A stretch of 64,000 nt of DNA from Anabaena sp051781005 (GTDB taxonomy: Bacteria; Cyanobacteriota; Cyanobacteriia; Cyanobacteriales; Nostocaceae). Both the position numbers and the translations under genes were made by a program. Positions within the stretch are counted from its first letter, which is position 1; every line of letters begins with the position of its first letter. Where the stretch lies: contig NZ_JBPWOA010000032.1 of NCBI RefSeq assembly GCF_051781005.1, positions 1-64,000 on the forward strand, read 5' to 3'. The notes beneath the pieces are model-generated. The model worked only from the letters and a program-made list of their open reading frames with translations. It did not search any database and was not told the DNA's origin. Positions 1 to 8,262 of the stretch are shown piece after piece.

Positions 1-99
1 AAAGCCGCGACTTCTAGTCGCCAATACTTAAGTTGACTATAAATCAAATCGGATTGCTATAGCTTAAGATAAAAACAGCAATAGCATCACCACCAGAAA

Positions 100-549
100 A
101 TGTCCCAGGTTTTAGAACAATCAATTAAAATTAAAGCCGCTGCTACAGTAGTAGAGCAATGTGTTACTGATTTAACTCTCATGCACCGCTGGCTTAACCC
201 TGTTCTCCGTTGTGAACCTGTGGGAAAAGTGTGGAGTACAGATATCGGCAGTCGTAGTCGATTTATCATTCAAATTCCCGTAATTAAACCTACTTTGAAC
301 ACAATTGTGATCGAACGACAACCGGGTTTGGTAATCTGGGGATTTAAGGGATTTTTCCAAGGGAGCGATCGCTGGGAATGTCAACCTGTAGCAAAAGGCA
401 CACTTCTAATTAACCGCTTTGAGTTTCAGATTCCCAACCCCTTAGTCAGTTGGGGTTTTAACACCTTTGCTGCATCTTGGACAAAAGCAGATATGCAAGC
501 TCAACTGCGTCGTCTCAAACGAGTTGCAGAAGAACTGGCTAATTCGTAA
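100..549 (+). CDS. SRPBCC-fold (START/polyketide cyclase-like) protein
   Basis: A 149-residue soluble protein with no signal peptide or membrane segment. Its length, the early phrase LTLMHRWLNPVL and the later WGFKGFFQGSDRWEC resemble SRPBCC proteins, which bind hydrophobic ligands in a helix-grip cavity; the ligand cannot be told from sequence. The C-terminal helix (about residues 120-149, rich in Lys, Arg and Gln) fits the long closing helix of that fold. The ATG at 100 is the first in frame. The last codons and the stop lie inside a heptamer tandem repeat (541-573), so the natural C-terminus may have been altered by repeat expansion. Convergent with the SirB1-like gene. The fold assignment is by overall resemblance only. 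Confidence 0.7.
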   Translation: MSQVLEQSIKIKAAATVVEQCVTDLTLMHRWLNPVLRCEPVGKVWSTDIGSRSRFIIQIPVIKPTLNTIVIERQPGLVIWGFKGFFQGSDRWECQPVAKGTLLINRFEFQIPNPLVSWGFNTFAASWTKADMQAQLRRLKRVAEELANS

Positions 550-573
550 TTCGTAATTCGTAATTCGTAATTG
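541..573. repeat. Heptamer tandem repeat (AATTCGT)n, STRR type
   Basis: Four exact head-to-tail copies of AATTCGT start at 541, 548, 555 and 562, followed by AATTG. Short tandemly repeated heptamers are typical of heterocystous cyanobacteria. The repeat supplies the final Asn-Ser-stop of the upstream gene. Related AATTCGTAA text recurs at 5416-5453 and near 7520. Confidence 0.85.
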
Positions 574-646
574 AGGAAGAGGGAATAGATAGAAAGTTAT
601 TCTTCTCTGCTCCTCTGCCCCCTTCAATCAGAAATTTTGAGTTAAT

Positions 647-1471
647 TTAGGTTTTTTTATCCAATTTTGCAAGTAATTGGCGAATTACGTTTGCATCTTC
701 AGCGTCGGGAACCTTGGCTAAATAACTTTGTAAATCGTCTATAGCTTGAGTGAACTGACCAAGTTTATAGTAGAGCAAACCTCTATCTCTCAATTCTAAG
801 CTCACACCAGGAAACAACAATAAAATTCGCTCCACTGCGGCTAGACTTCTTTCTGAATCCTGCTGTTTGAGGTAAATATACTTCAAATTTGCCAGTATTC
901 GTGCTAAAACTTGTCGATTACTAACTGCGGCTAAAAATTCAGGTTTTAAAGTCACAGATTGCTGATAAATTTGCGAAAGCCTTTCTTGGCAATCTTGTGC
1001 AAACATCACTTCACCACCATTGAAGGCATCAACAAAAATCTCGATATCAGTAACATCGGGACGAATCAGGAAATGTCCAGGCATTCCCACCCCCACCATT
1101 GGGAAATCAATACGTTTTGCTACCTCCAGGTAAACTAGGGCTAAAGTAATGGGAATCCCTGTTCTGCGTTCAATTACATCATTGAAAAAACTATTACGCG
1201 GGTCATAGTAATTGATTTTATTACCCTTGTAGCCCAAATCATCGTATAAATACCGATTAATACTTTGAATTACCCGCAGCGGATAGCGGGAAGATGGTAA
1301 ACGCTCTTGTAACTCAACAGCCATTGTATCAAGGGCGTTGAAATATTCTTCTATATCAATATCAGGATATTCTTCTTGAGCAATATACAAAGCCGCTTTT
1401 GCCAAGTTGATAGACTCGTCAGATTGTTGAATCTCCTGGTAAAAATACTGACGTGCTGGCGAGAAATTCAT
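647..1471 (-). CDS. SirB1-family transglutaminase-like protein with TPR tail
   Basis: A 274-residue protein. Residues about 40-190 match the SirB1/transglutaminase-like domain: the motif RRTGIPITLALVYLEVAKR is followed by GMPGHFLIR, as is usual in this family. Residues about 195-270 form two TPR-like helical pairs (LAAVERILLLFPG, then YYKLGQFTQAIDDLQSYL). The family is widespread and its biochemical role is unclear; family members usually lack a full protease triad. The frame runs upstream to a TTG at 1477, but the ATG at 1471 is the more likely start. No strong ribosome site is visible at either. It is convergent with the SRPBCC gene. Confidence 0.85.
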   Translation of the reverse strand: MNFSPARQYFYQEIQQSDESINLAKAALYIAQEEYPDIDIEEYFNALDTMAVELQERLPSSRYPLRVIQSINRYLYDDLGYKGNKINYYDPRNSFFNDVIERRTGIPITLALVYLEVAKRIDFPMVGVGMPGHFLIRPDVTDIEIFVDAFNGGEVMFAQDCQERLSQIYQQSVTLKPEFLAAVSNRQVLARILANLKYIYLKQQDSERSLAAVERILLLFPGVSLELRDRGLLYYKLGQFTQAIDDLQSYLAKVPDAEDANVIRQLLAKLDKKT

Positions 1472-2097
1472 AAGCAATAGGGATGAAGCGACTGAGGGGA
1501 AAGGTAAACAGTTTTTTTGTACTTACTCTTATTTTAGGGCATTCAGAGAATTTAGAAATGTATATTTCCCTCGTTCCCAGTGTCCAGATGGCGAGAATAC
1601 AACGTCTCTATATTTGTAGGAGAGAGATTTGCAGGTAATGATGAACATCATACAAAATAACATTTTTACCGAGTTTTCTTCTATTTGCAATATGCGATCG
1701 CACCCACCACCAAGAACCAGAGAAGTTATTGATACTCCATTGTATACAAATCCGTATTTTTACTAGCTTCATCAAAAATTTATATAGCGGTAGCAATTAA
1801 ATCTCTTACTAAACTTCACTTGAAAGCCTAATTTTGTAAGTATTTTCACGTCCCTCCCCCGAATATAGTAGTTTTCTCTATCAGTGAATTTTCTATGAAG
1901 CTGCTAAAAAACGCTTTACATTCATTAAACATTCGTATTTATATTATTGAATAAGGCAACAGTATACCTCAACATTTTCTTACCTATTGAAAAACATAAG
2001 TTAAGGAGTTGCCCTATTTAATGATCTGTCATAAGACCATTGAATCGGTAATTATGTGGAGCGCCGCCTTTATTAATTGTTTTTGAGGATTGCATTA
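1472..2097. other. Intergenic region with PEP-CTERM upstream block, copy A
   Basis: No gene is supported in these 626 bases; a 62-codon minus-strand frame at 1608-1796 has no recognisable content. Its right part (1836-1920) is the first copy of the block shared by the three PEP-CTERM genes. A stretch near 1600 (ACGTCTCTA) resembles the palindrome at 8263. Confidence 0.6.
1836..1920 (+). promoter_or_regulatory. Conserved upstream block, copy A
   Basis: Shared landmarks with the blocks at 3219 and 4296, in order: GTAAGT.TTTT, then TAGT/TATC-rich text, then TGAATTTTCTATGAAG, then CTAAAAAACGCTTTACA. The spacing between landmarks is almost the same in copies A and C. The coding regions that follow are unrelated, so the conservation points to a control region or to a shared duplication history. 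Confidence 0.55.
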
Positions 2098-2922
2098 ATG
2101 ACTAGATTGAGTTTTGTAAAAATCAAACCAGTTTCAGCTTTAGGCATGGCATCAGCTTTGTCTCTATCTTTAGTGACTTTTCAGTCATCAGCAAACGCCA
2201 CAGGTATTGTCAGAATTAGTGAAGATGCATTCACCGCAGATGCCGGACTAATAACCTTTAGCGAATTGCCACTCAATACATTTAATCCAACTTACGCACC
2301 AACTTTATATGGTGGTGTTGCTGGTGCACCCACTGTAACATTCGGTGGTGTATTCCTGGGTCAAACTGTAGGTGTAGCGCCTTTTCCAGCAGGAGCCAAT
2401 CCTAATGGAGTTGTCAATGGAACACCCACCGCTTCCTTAACTCTAGATCCCAATTCACCCGCGACCAGAATTACCACTGATTTTTCTAACCCAACAACTC
2501 CTGTTTTATCCGGTTCCCCCACATTTAACGGACCTATAAGTATTCTATTTGATACAGATATAGCTGGAGTAGGATTGGATGGTGGCTTTTTCAATGCCAT
2601 CGGTGGAACTGCAATCAAGGCATTTGACAGAACTGGTGCATTACTCGGATCAGTTACCAATACCGGACTAGGAATCGAATTTCTTGGATTGGTAACTGAC
2701 AATGGTCAGAATAAGATAGCCGGGCTACAGTTTAGCTTAGTCGGTGCAGAACCATTTGGTTTTGCCATTGACAATTTGCGCTTTGGTCGTGCTGGTCAAG
2801 TAGTAGTTCCTACACCTATCACCGTTCCCGAACCAGCTTCTCTCATTGGTATCTTAGGCTTAGGTGCATTCGGCGTTACTTCTCTTCGCAAACGCAAGCA
2901 ACAAGCCACAGTTAAAGCATAA
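2098..2922 (+). CDS. PEP-CTERM sorting-domain protein 1
   Basis: A 274-residue exported protein. Residues 1-34 form a signal peptide ending near SSANA. The C-terminus has the full PEP-CTERM tag: VPEPASL, then a hydrophobic helix (IGILGLGAFGV), then a basic end with RKRK. In this system an exosortase removes the tag and delivers the protein to the surface or the extracellular matrix; no exosortase gene is in the window. The central region is beta-rich and Gly/Thr/Asn-rich and matches no domain I can name. The frame opens at a TTG (2077), but the ATG at 2098 has TGAGGATT just upstream and gives a clean signal peptide. The tag is nearly identical in DNA to those of the next two genes. Confidence 0.85.
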   Translation: MTRLSFVKIKPVSALGMASALSLSLVTFQSSANATGIVRISEDAFTADAGLITFSELPLNTFNPTYAPTLYGGVAGAPTVTFGGVFLGQTVGVAPFPAGANPNGVVNGTPTASLTLDPNSPATRITTDFSNPTTPVLSGSPTFNGPISILFDTDIAGVGLDGGFFNAIGGTAIKAFDRTGALLGSVTNTGLGIEFLGLVTDNGQNKIAGLQFSLVGAEPFGFAIDNLRFGRAGQVVVPTPITVPEPASLIGILGLGAFGVTSLRKRKQQATVKA

Positions 2923-2952
2923 ATTTATCACTAATTTTTTAATTCAATTCTT

Positions 2953-2987
2953 GCTGTGTTCACTCTGGACATGGCATTTTTTATTTT
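2953..2987 (+). terminator. Intrinsic terminator after PEP-CTERM gene 1
   Basis: An 8-bp stem with wobble pairs (GCTGTGTT with GACATGGC) closes a 7-base loop, followed by ATTTTTTATTTT. The same structure lies at the same distance after the two sister genes. Confidence 0.75.
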
Positions 2988-3218
2988 GATACCAGAGAGA
3001 TACCTGGTTTTACCTCCTACATATCGCACCTAGACTATGAACACGAAAGAAGTTTCTATATATTTGGCAAATTAACACATCTATCCAAGGTATGAAAATT
3101 GTCGAAAACAGCTTTTTAATTCACATTCCCTTTACAAATATTGATACTAACTTCATGATTGCTTTATGTATAAATAACCGTTAACTCTCCTGGCATATGC
3201 TTTTGTAAGTTTAGCCAC

Positions 3219-3330
3219 GTAAGTGTTTTGACGCTATCACCTCTAGATTACTAGTTCTTTATATAAGTAAAATTTCTGTAAAGTAGCTAAAAAACTCTTC
3301 CTAATGGTTATAAGACCGTATTAGTATTGA
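3219..3330 (+). promoter_or_regulatory. Conserved upstream block, copy B
   Basis: Contains GTAAGTGTTTTG, TATCACCTCTA, AAATTTCTGTAAAG, GCTAAAAAACTC and CGTATTAGTATTGA, in the same order as copy C at 4296. Further upstream (about 3165-3183) the phrase TTTATGTATAAATAACCGTTAA is nearly repeated near 4240, so B and C share a longer region than either shares with A. Confidence 0.55.
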
Positions 3331-3369
3331 GACCATTGAAAGAAGAAAAACTTAAGAGGAAATACCACA

Positions 3370-4014
3370 ATGACAACTGTAAATAAGTTAACAAAGTTAT
3401 CTATTACTGCTACTGGTGCAGTGTTTGTCTGTCTCGGAATTGCAGGGACTGCCCATGCAGCAGCCATCAACTTTGATTCAACTACTATAGACTCTACTAA
3501 TGGTAATTGGAGCCTTGGCTTTAAGTTCACTACAAACCAAGATGTTGCTGTCAATCAACTGGGGTTCTATGATGACCTAAAAAACGACTTAACTGAAACC
3601 CATGATGTTGGTATTTTTGACGATCTTGGTACTCTTTTAGTGTCAGGAACTGTTAAACCTGGTGATGCACTTGATGGCTGGTTTCGTTACACCTCTATTC
3701 CTACCACAATATTAGATGCTGGCAAGACCTTTTTTATTGCAGCAACTACTGGTTCAGAAAATTACACTTGGAATCCTATTAACTTTACAGTAGACCCAGC
3801 TATAAACTATGTAACTGATGTATTTAGCTCCAGTTCAACTTTAGTTTTTCCAGATCAAGGAAGTAGTACTGTAAGCCAAGGATTTTTTGGACCTAATTTC
3901 AAATATACAACATCCGTTCCCGAACCTGCTTCACTCATTGGTATCTTAGGCTTAGGTGCTTTTGGCGTTACTTCTCTTCGCAAACGCAAGCAACAAGCCA
4001 CAGTTAAAGCATAA
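3370..4014 (+). CDS. PEP-CTERM sorting-domain protein 2 (DUF4082-like body)
   Basis: A 214-residue exported protein with a signal peptide at about residues 1-31 (cleavage after THAA/AHAA-like text). The body (about 32-180) has the pattern of DUF4082-like beta-sandwich domains: an N-terminal FKFTTNQDVAVNQLGFYDD stretch, then HDVGIFDDLGTLLVSGTV. It ends in VPEPASL, a hydrophobic helix and a basic tail, the exosortase sorting tag. The ATG at 3370 is preceded by AGAGGAAATACCACA, a good ribosome site. Tag and 3' region are nearly identical to those of the flanking genes while the bodies are unrelated, pointing to duplication of a delivery cassette. Confidence 0.85.
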   Translation: MTTVNKLTKLSITATGAVFVCLGIAGTAHAAAINFDSTTIDSTNGNWSLGFKFTTNQDVAVNQLGFYDDLKNDLTETHDVGIFDDLGTLLVSGTVKPGDALDGWFRYTSIPTTILDAGKTFFIAATTGSENYTWNPINFTVDPAINYVTDVFSSSSTLVFPDQGSSTVSQGFFGPNFKYTTSVPEPASLIGILGLGAFGVTSLRKRKQQATVKA

Positions 4015-4044
4015 ATCTATCACTAATTTTTTAATTCAATTCTT

Positions 4045-4079
4045 GCCGTGTTCACTCTGGACATGGCATTTTTTATTTT
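4045..4079 (+). terminator. Intrinsic terminator after PEP-CTERM gene 2
   Basis: GCCGTGTT pairs with GACATGGC around a 7-base loop, followed by ATTTTTTATTTT. Same structure as at 2953 and 5337. Confidence 0.75.
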
Positions 4080-4295
4080 GATACCAGAGATACTTGGTTT
4101 TACCTCCTAATATGTGTTCTTACCCAGTGCAGAGGAACGAAAGAAACCACAGAAAATAGAAAATATAGAGATTTTGTGTGTAAGCTCTTTACATTTAACC
4201 TTTATTCCCTGAATAGTCTGACACTAGCTTCATAATTTCTTTATGTATAAATATCCGTTAAATCTGCTACAAAATCAGTCTCTAATCCATGTTAC

Positions 4296-4409
4296 GTAAG
4301 TGTTTTGTCCTGCTATCTCTCTACATATAGGATTTTTCTCTCTCAGTAAATTTTCTGTGAAGCCACTAAAAAATGCTTTACAGGCACTTTTAGCCTGTAT
4401 TAGTATTGA
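4296..4409 (+). promoter_or_regulatory. Conserved upstream block, copy C, with a dyad
   Basis: Best-formed copy of the shared block. CTGTGAAGC (4355-4363) and GCTTTACAG (4375-4383) form an inverted repeat with one mismatch. ACAGGC and GCCTGT (4380-4398) form a second, perfect one. TATTAGTATTGA follows, as in copy B. Confidence 0.55.
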
Positions 4410-4455
4410 CAGTATACACAGCAAATAAAAACTGAGTTTCCAAAGAAATCACACA

Positions 4456-5313
4456 ATGAATACTATAAGTGTTTTGAAAAAATTCTCAATGGTAGCAGCA
4501 GCGGCAGTAAGTGCAACTGTAGCTCTAGGTAGTCAAGGTGCAGCTTTCGCGTTTACTGTAACCCAAAACAATGACGGTAATACATTACTGAATTCATTAC
4601 TAGGGTCAAATATTAATGGACTCAGTGGCTTCAGTGTCACAACAACAGGTAACGCAAATGCGTTTGGCTTGTTCAGTGATGATCCATTTGGTTTGGGTTC
4701 TGGTGTTGTTCTCAGTACAGGAAATGTTGTAGATGTAGTTGGTCCTAATGATACATCTAGCAAAACTACCAATTATGGAACAGCCGGCGACACTGCCGGA
4801 TCTTTCGACTTAGCTCAACTAGACATTTCGTTTTTTGCTGACAATACAGTAAGCAATGTCTTCTTTGAATATGTATTTGGTTCAGAAGAATTTTTAGAGT
4901 TCGCGGGTAGCCAATTCAACGATTCCTTCGAGCTTTTATTGAACGGAACCAACTTAGCTCTTTTAGCTAACACTAACCCAGTCACTATCAACAACCTGGC
5001 AAATAGTCCTACTGGTCCTTTTGACCCTGCCTATATCAATAATATTGGTAATGATACCCAGTTAGATGGATATACCACAAATCTTACTTTTCAGGGTGCT
5101 GTAAATAAAAATGCAGTAAATACTCTCAGCATCAAAATTAAGGATGTAGGTGATTCTGCTTTAGATTCTGCTGTGTTTTTAAAGGGCGGCTCTATTAGTG
5201 TAGTACCACCTCAGCCAGTTCCCGAACCTGCTTCACTCATTGGTATCTTAGGCTTAGGTGCTTTTGGCGTTACTTCTCTTCGCAAACGCAAACAAGCCGC
5301 AGTTAAAGCATAA
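4456..5313 (+). CDS. PEP-CTERM protein 3 with choice-of-anchor L domain
   Basis: A 285-residue exported protein. Signal peptide at about residues 1-32, ending AAFAF. Residues about 45-250 fit the choice-of-anchor L domain: LSGFSVTTTGNANAFGLF, GLGSGVVLSTGNV, then VFFEYVFGSEEFLEF with its acidic centre. The C-terminus carries VPEPASL, a hydrophobic helix and a basic tail, so the protein should be handled by an exosortase. Start ATG at 4456, with only a weak ribosome site (AAAGAAAT). Third of three consecutive same-strand genes with interchangeable tags but unrelated bodies. Confidence 0.87.
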   Translation: MNTISVLKKFSMVAAAAVSATVALGSQGAAFAFTVTQNNDGNTLLNSLLGSNINGLSGFSVTTTGNANAFGLFSDDPFGLGSGVVLSTGNVVDVVGPNDTSSKTTNYGTAGDTAGSFDLAQLDISFFADNTVSNVFFEYVFGSEEFLEFAGSQFNDSFELLLNGTNLALLANTNPVTINNLANSPTGPFDPAYINNIGNDTQLDGYTTNLTFQGAVNKNAVNTLSIKIKDVGDSALDSAVFLKGGSISVVPPQPVPEPASLIGILGLGAFGVTSLRKRKQAAVKA

Positions 5314-5336
5314 ATCTATCATTTAATTCAATCCTT

Positions 5337-5371
5337 GCCGTGTTCATTCTGGACATGGCATTTTTTATTTT
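5337..5371 (+). terminator. Intrinsic terminator after PEP-CTERM gene 3
   Basis: GCCGTGTT pairs with GACATGGC, followed by ATTTTTTATTTT. Third copy of the shared terminator; only one loop base differs. Confidence 0.75.
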
Positions 5372-5415
5372 AATACCAGCGATACCCAGATTTTTTAAGT
5401 GTAATTTAGAATTAC

Positions 5416-5453
5416 TTCTAATTCGTAACTAATAAATTAATTACGAATTAGAA
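5416..5453. terminator. Perfect 13-bp inverted repeat at the 3' end of the DUF1868 gene
   Basis: TTCTAATTCGTAA at 5416-5428 is the exact reverse complement of TTACGAATTAGAA at 5441-5453. It sits 6 bases past the stop of the minus-strand gene and could end its transcript, but the stem is AT-rich and no clear T-run follows. It uses the AATTCGT heptamer text. Confidence 0.45.
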
Positions 5454-5458
5454 ATTAC

Positions 5459-6247
5459 TCAAAAATCTAAACTTATCCAGTCTGGTTGACGATAATAGTG
5501 TGTCATGTTATCAAATTTCCGCAATTCAACTCTATTGATTAAAATTTCTGGGAAATTTAACAACCATTGTTGATTTAACTCAGACAACATAGTACTGAGT
5601 TTTGTGCGGTCTAATTCTGTGGGAACTTCCCCAAAATAGCCTAATGTAATATGGGCTGTAAAGTTATAATGTTGCTCAATTCCCAAGCCCATTAATTTAC
5701 GATTTTGATAAATTAGTCGGCGGAGTTGAATAATCTCCTCGTAGCTGCGCTCATCTTTGGGTATTAAACAAACACCGACAGCCCTTGGCATTACGATCAG
5801 TCCCAGCAGTTGCCAAGAGATTGGATTATTTGCCTTTGTCATGGATTCTTGATACTGTTGAAACAAGTCACCTAGACAAGAGTTCAGTTCTTCGGCAAAT
5901 TGGGGATTTTTTTCAGTGGCATGAATGAAAGCATGATCCCAGATAAGGTCAGCTATGGTCACATGAAAGCTGGCCGGAGGTACAGGTACAATCAAATCGC
6001 AGTTGACTGGTAATTCTAAAAGCGATCGCTGATAAGACTCTATTTGGCTGTAAAAAGCAGCGTTTTCTGTATCCTCTCCCGCAGGTGGAGTAATCAGCGT
6101 ATAGCCAGGAAAGGGTGCTGGTTCTCTGATTCCAGAATTTGGCTGAAATTTAGAAGATTCCTGGATATGCTGAACTTGGGATCTGTAAGCTTCTGGTAGC
6201 GTCATGCGGGCTACCCGATTTAAATAGGTTTGGTAGTTGTCGTCCAA
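5459..6247 (-). CDS. DUF1868 family protein (2H phosphoesterase-like)
   Basis: A 262-residue cytosolic protein. Two His-x-Thr/Ser-like motifs about 105 residues apart, HVTIAD (about residue 94) and HITLGY (about 199), are the signature of the 2H phosphoesterase/2'-5' RNA-ligase-like fold, of which DUF1868 is one branch. Such enzymes act on 2',3'-cyclic or 2'-5' phosphate bonds; the substrate here is unknown. The start is a TTG at 6247 with GAGG nine bases upstream. Its 5' end faces the holA gene (93 bases apart), so the two are divergently transcribed. A role alongside kptA, another 2'-phosphate enzyme about 19 kb away, is only a guess. Confidence 0.82.
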   Translation of the reverse strand: MDDNYQTYLNRVARMTLPEAYRSQVQHIQESSKFQPNSGIREPAPFPGYTLITPPAGEDTENAAFYSQIESYQRSLLELPVNCDLIVPVPPASFHVTIADLIWDHAFIHATEKNPQFAEELNSCLGDLFQQYQESMTKANNPISWQLLGLIVMPRAVGVCLIPKDERSYEEIIQLRRLIYQNRKLMGLGIEQHYNFTAHITLGYFGEVPTELDRTKLSTMLSELNQQWLLNFPEILINRVELRKFDNMTHYYRQPDWISLDF

Positions 6248-6339
6248 TCTTCATTGCCTCGCGATCTCTTGATAGATTGTAGGGAAAATTAGACCATTTT
6301 GGGTTTTTGATTTTGGTCGTGTTCGGGGGGGGTTTATTT

Positions 6340-7329
6340 ATGCCAATCTATGTTTACTGGGGTGAGGATGATTTTGCGATTGAAAAAGCGGTGGCTGTTT
6401 TGCGCGATCGCATTCTTGATCCCCTCTGGACTAGTTTTAATTATACCGCCTTCCCCCCAGATCAACCCGATGCTATCATTCAGGCTTTAAATCAAGTCAT
6501 GACACCCACTTTTGGCGCAGGTGGACGCTTAGTTTGGTTGATTAATACCACTCTGTGTCAACAGTGTCCAGAGAATGTCCTAGGGGAATTACAACGCACT
6601 TTAGCCGTAATTCCTGAAGATGCGTTTTTATTGCTTACCAGCCGGAACAAGCCTGATGAACGCCTCAAAGCTACAAAATTTTTGAAACAATTCGCTCAGG
6701 AGTTCCGGGAATTTCCCCTCATTCCTCCCTGGAAAACGGAATTATTGGTGCAAGCTGTCAATCAAGCGGCTCAAACTGTGGGTGTGAAACTAACTCCCCA
6801 AACTGCGGAACTGTTAGCGGAATCTATAGGTAATGATACAAGGCTTCTCTACACGGAAATGGAGAAATTGCGGCTTTTCACTGAAGGTAGCAACAAACCT
6901 TTGGACGTAAAAACAGTAACTCAGCTAGTCAGAAATACTACTCAAAATACCTTACAATTAGCAGCAGCGATTAGAACCGGAGATACAGCTAAAGCTTTAG
7001 GGATTATTGCTGATTTGATGAATGCCTCTGAACCTGGGTTGCGGATAGTTGCAACTTTAATTGGTCAGTTTCGTACTTGGCTATGGGTAAAGATTATGAT
7101 GGAAGGTGGAGAGCGAAATCCTCAAGCGATCGCTAAAGCTGCCGAAATTGCTAACCCCAAACGCATCTATTTTTTACAACAAGAAGTTAATTCTCTTTCT
7201 GTACAGCAATTAATCTCATCTTTGCCCCTACTACTAGAATTAGAACTTAGCCTTAAACAAGGGGCATCAGAAACCTCAATACTCCAAACTAAAGTTATCG
7301 AACTTTGTCAAGTATGTCAGAGACGCTAA
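6340..7329 (+). CDS. holA: DNA polymerase III subunit delta
   Basis: A 329-residue protein of the clamp-loader delta family. It opens beta-clamps for loading at the replication fork, together with delta prime and the tau/gamma subunits. The N-terminus MPIYVYWGEDDFAIEKAV is characteristic, as are the middle LLTSRNKPDERLKATKFLK and FPLIPPW stretches, the helical TRLLYTEMEKL segment and the C-terminal collar with LELSLKQG. The open frame begins at a TTG at 6307, but the ATG at 6340 matches the family start and follows a run of eight G with good spacing. Length is normal. It stands alone between a divergent DUF1868 gene and a repeat-rich gap. Confidence 0.92.
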   Translation: MPIYVYWGEDDFAIEKAVAVLRDRILDPLWTSFNYTAFPPDQPDAIIQALNQVMTPTFGAGGRLVWLINTTLCQQCPENVLGELQRTLAVIPEDAFLLLTSRNKPDERLKATKFLKQFAQEFREFPLIPPWKTELLVQAVNQAAQTVGVKLTPQTAELLAESIGNDTRLLYTEMEKLRLFTEGSNKPLDVKTVTQLVRNTTQNTLQLAAAIRTGDTAKALGIIADLMNASEPGLRIVATLIGQFRTWLWVKIMMEGGERNPQAIAKAAEIANPKRIYFLQQEVNSLSVQQLISSLPLLLELELSLKQGASETSILQTKVIELCQVCQRR

Positions 7330-7359
7330 GAGTAAGCCACAAAATAAATGATCCTGTTT

Positions 7360-7484
7360 TGTCATGCTGAGTGTAGCAAAGCGAAACGTTCGCGTTAGCG
7401 TGCCGTAGGCTCTAGCATCTCGGAGGATTCTTCACTACACTTCGTTCCGTATGGCTAACGCCACACTTCGTGAACAGAATGACA
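7360..7484. repeat. Dispersed palindromic repeat (GTCATGCTGAG...GAATGACA)
   Basis: Begins TTGTCATGCTGAG and ends CAGAATGACA, an inverted pair of ends, with AGCATCTCGGAGGATTCTTC between. Repeats with these ends are common in many bacterial genomes. Its interior contains a second text, GCGTTCGCG/GTTAGCGTGCC, of the kind also found at 42030-42060 and 47262-47285. The remainder of the gap to 7711 holds no gene. Confidence 0.7.
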
Positions 7485-7711
7485 TTGGGCATTTCTTTTT
7501 GTGGAGTTCTCTAACTGGTAATTCGTAATATTTTCTGCGGAAACGCTACGCGTTGTCCTTAGCACTACGTAATTATTGATTTTCTTCCCTGCGCCCTGTC
7601 CCTATTCCCTGTAAAAATTTAGCTGATTTCGGGTTTACTGGAACTTATTCTTCCTAAAATAATTCAAATCCACTATCATACCTCTAACATATATTCTGTG
7701 TCATCTATCGT

Positions 7712-8206
7712 ATGCAGGAAAATTACTTTGTCCTTTTCCGAACACAAATCAGGCAAGTACTGTCTCAGTCCTTGGTATTTGCAACTCTGACTACTACTAG
7801 TGTAATTATTAGCACTTTGGGATTGAGTGCCAAAGCTGATGCTCAAGCCTTGACAGTTAACAATACAGAAGTTACCAAGTATGCCGAATCTGTATTAGCA
7901 ATGGAACCAAAACGGCAACAAGCCTTTGAGGAGATTAAAAAACTGATTGGTGGGAAAGAAATTCCCACAATTGTTTGCAACGAACCCAACAGTATGAACT
8001 CCCTACCCAACAAGGCCAAGGATATAGCAGTTAATTATTGCAACGATTCTCAAAAAATTGTTGAAGAAAATGGCTTAAAGATTGACCGCTTCAATAAAAT
8101 TACGGTAGAACTCCAAACTAACAGTGCTTTAAAACAACAGGTATATAATACTCTACTACGTTTACAGAAGGTTTCTGATCCTAAGTCGGGTGCTTCTGCT
8201 CCTTAA
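7712..8206 (+). CDS. DUF4168 domain exported protein
   Basis: A 164-residue protein with a cleavable signal peptide (about residues 1-45, ending AKADA/QA). Residues about 48-155 match DUF4168: VTKYAESVLAMEPKRQQAF, then a helix, then NKITVELQTNSALKQQVY. The family is helical, exported, common in cyanobacteria and proteobacteria, and has no assigned activity. Two Cys (in IVCNEP and NYCNDS) could form a periplasmic disulfide. The ATG at 7712 is the first in frame; no strong ribosome site is seen. It is flanked by repeat-bearing gaps, with no operon partner. Confidence 0.8.
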   Translation: MQENYFVLFRTQIRQVLSQSLVFATLTTTSVIISTLGLSAKADAQALTVNNTEVTKYAESVLAMEPKRQQAFEEIKKLIGGKEIPTIVCNEPNSMNSLPNKAKDIAVNYCNDSQKIVEENGLKIDRFNKITVELQTNSALKQQVYNTLLRLQKVSDPKSGASAP

Positions 8207-8262
8207 AGCAGCATAAATATCCTGATACCATTTATTTATGAGGATGCGCTTTATTCGCCGAT

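Noticed and set aside
1608..1796. A 62-codon minus-strand frame in the gap before PEP-CTERM gene 1
   Set aside because: No ribosome site, no recognisable content, and it lies in AT-rich DNA.
2361..2702. A 113-codon minus-strand frame inside PEP-CTERM gene 1
   Set aside because: It is antisense to a well-supported gene, has no recognisable family and no ribosome site; similar shadows occur at 4533-4772 and 54470-54775.
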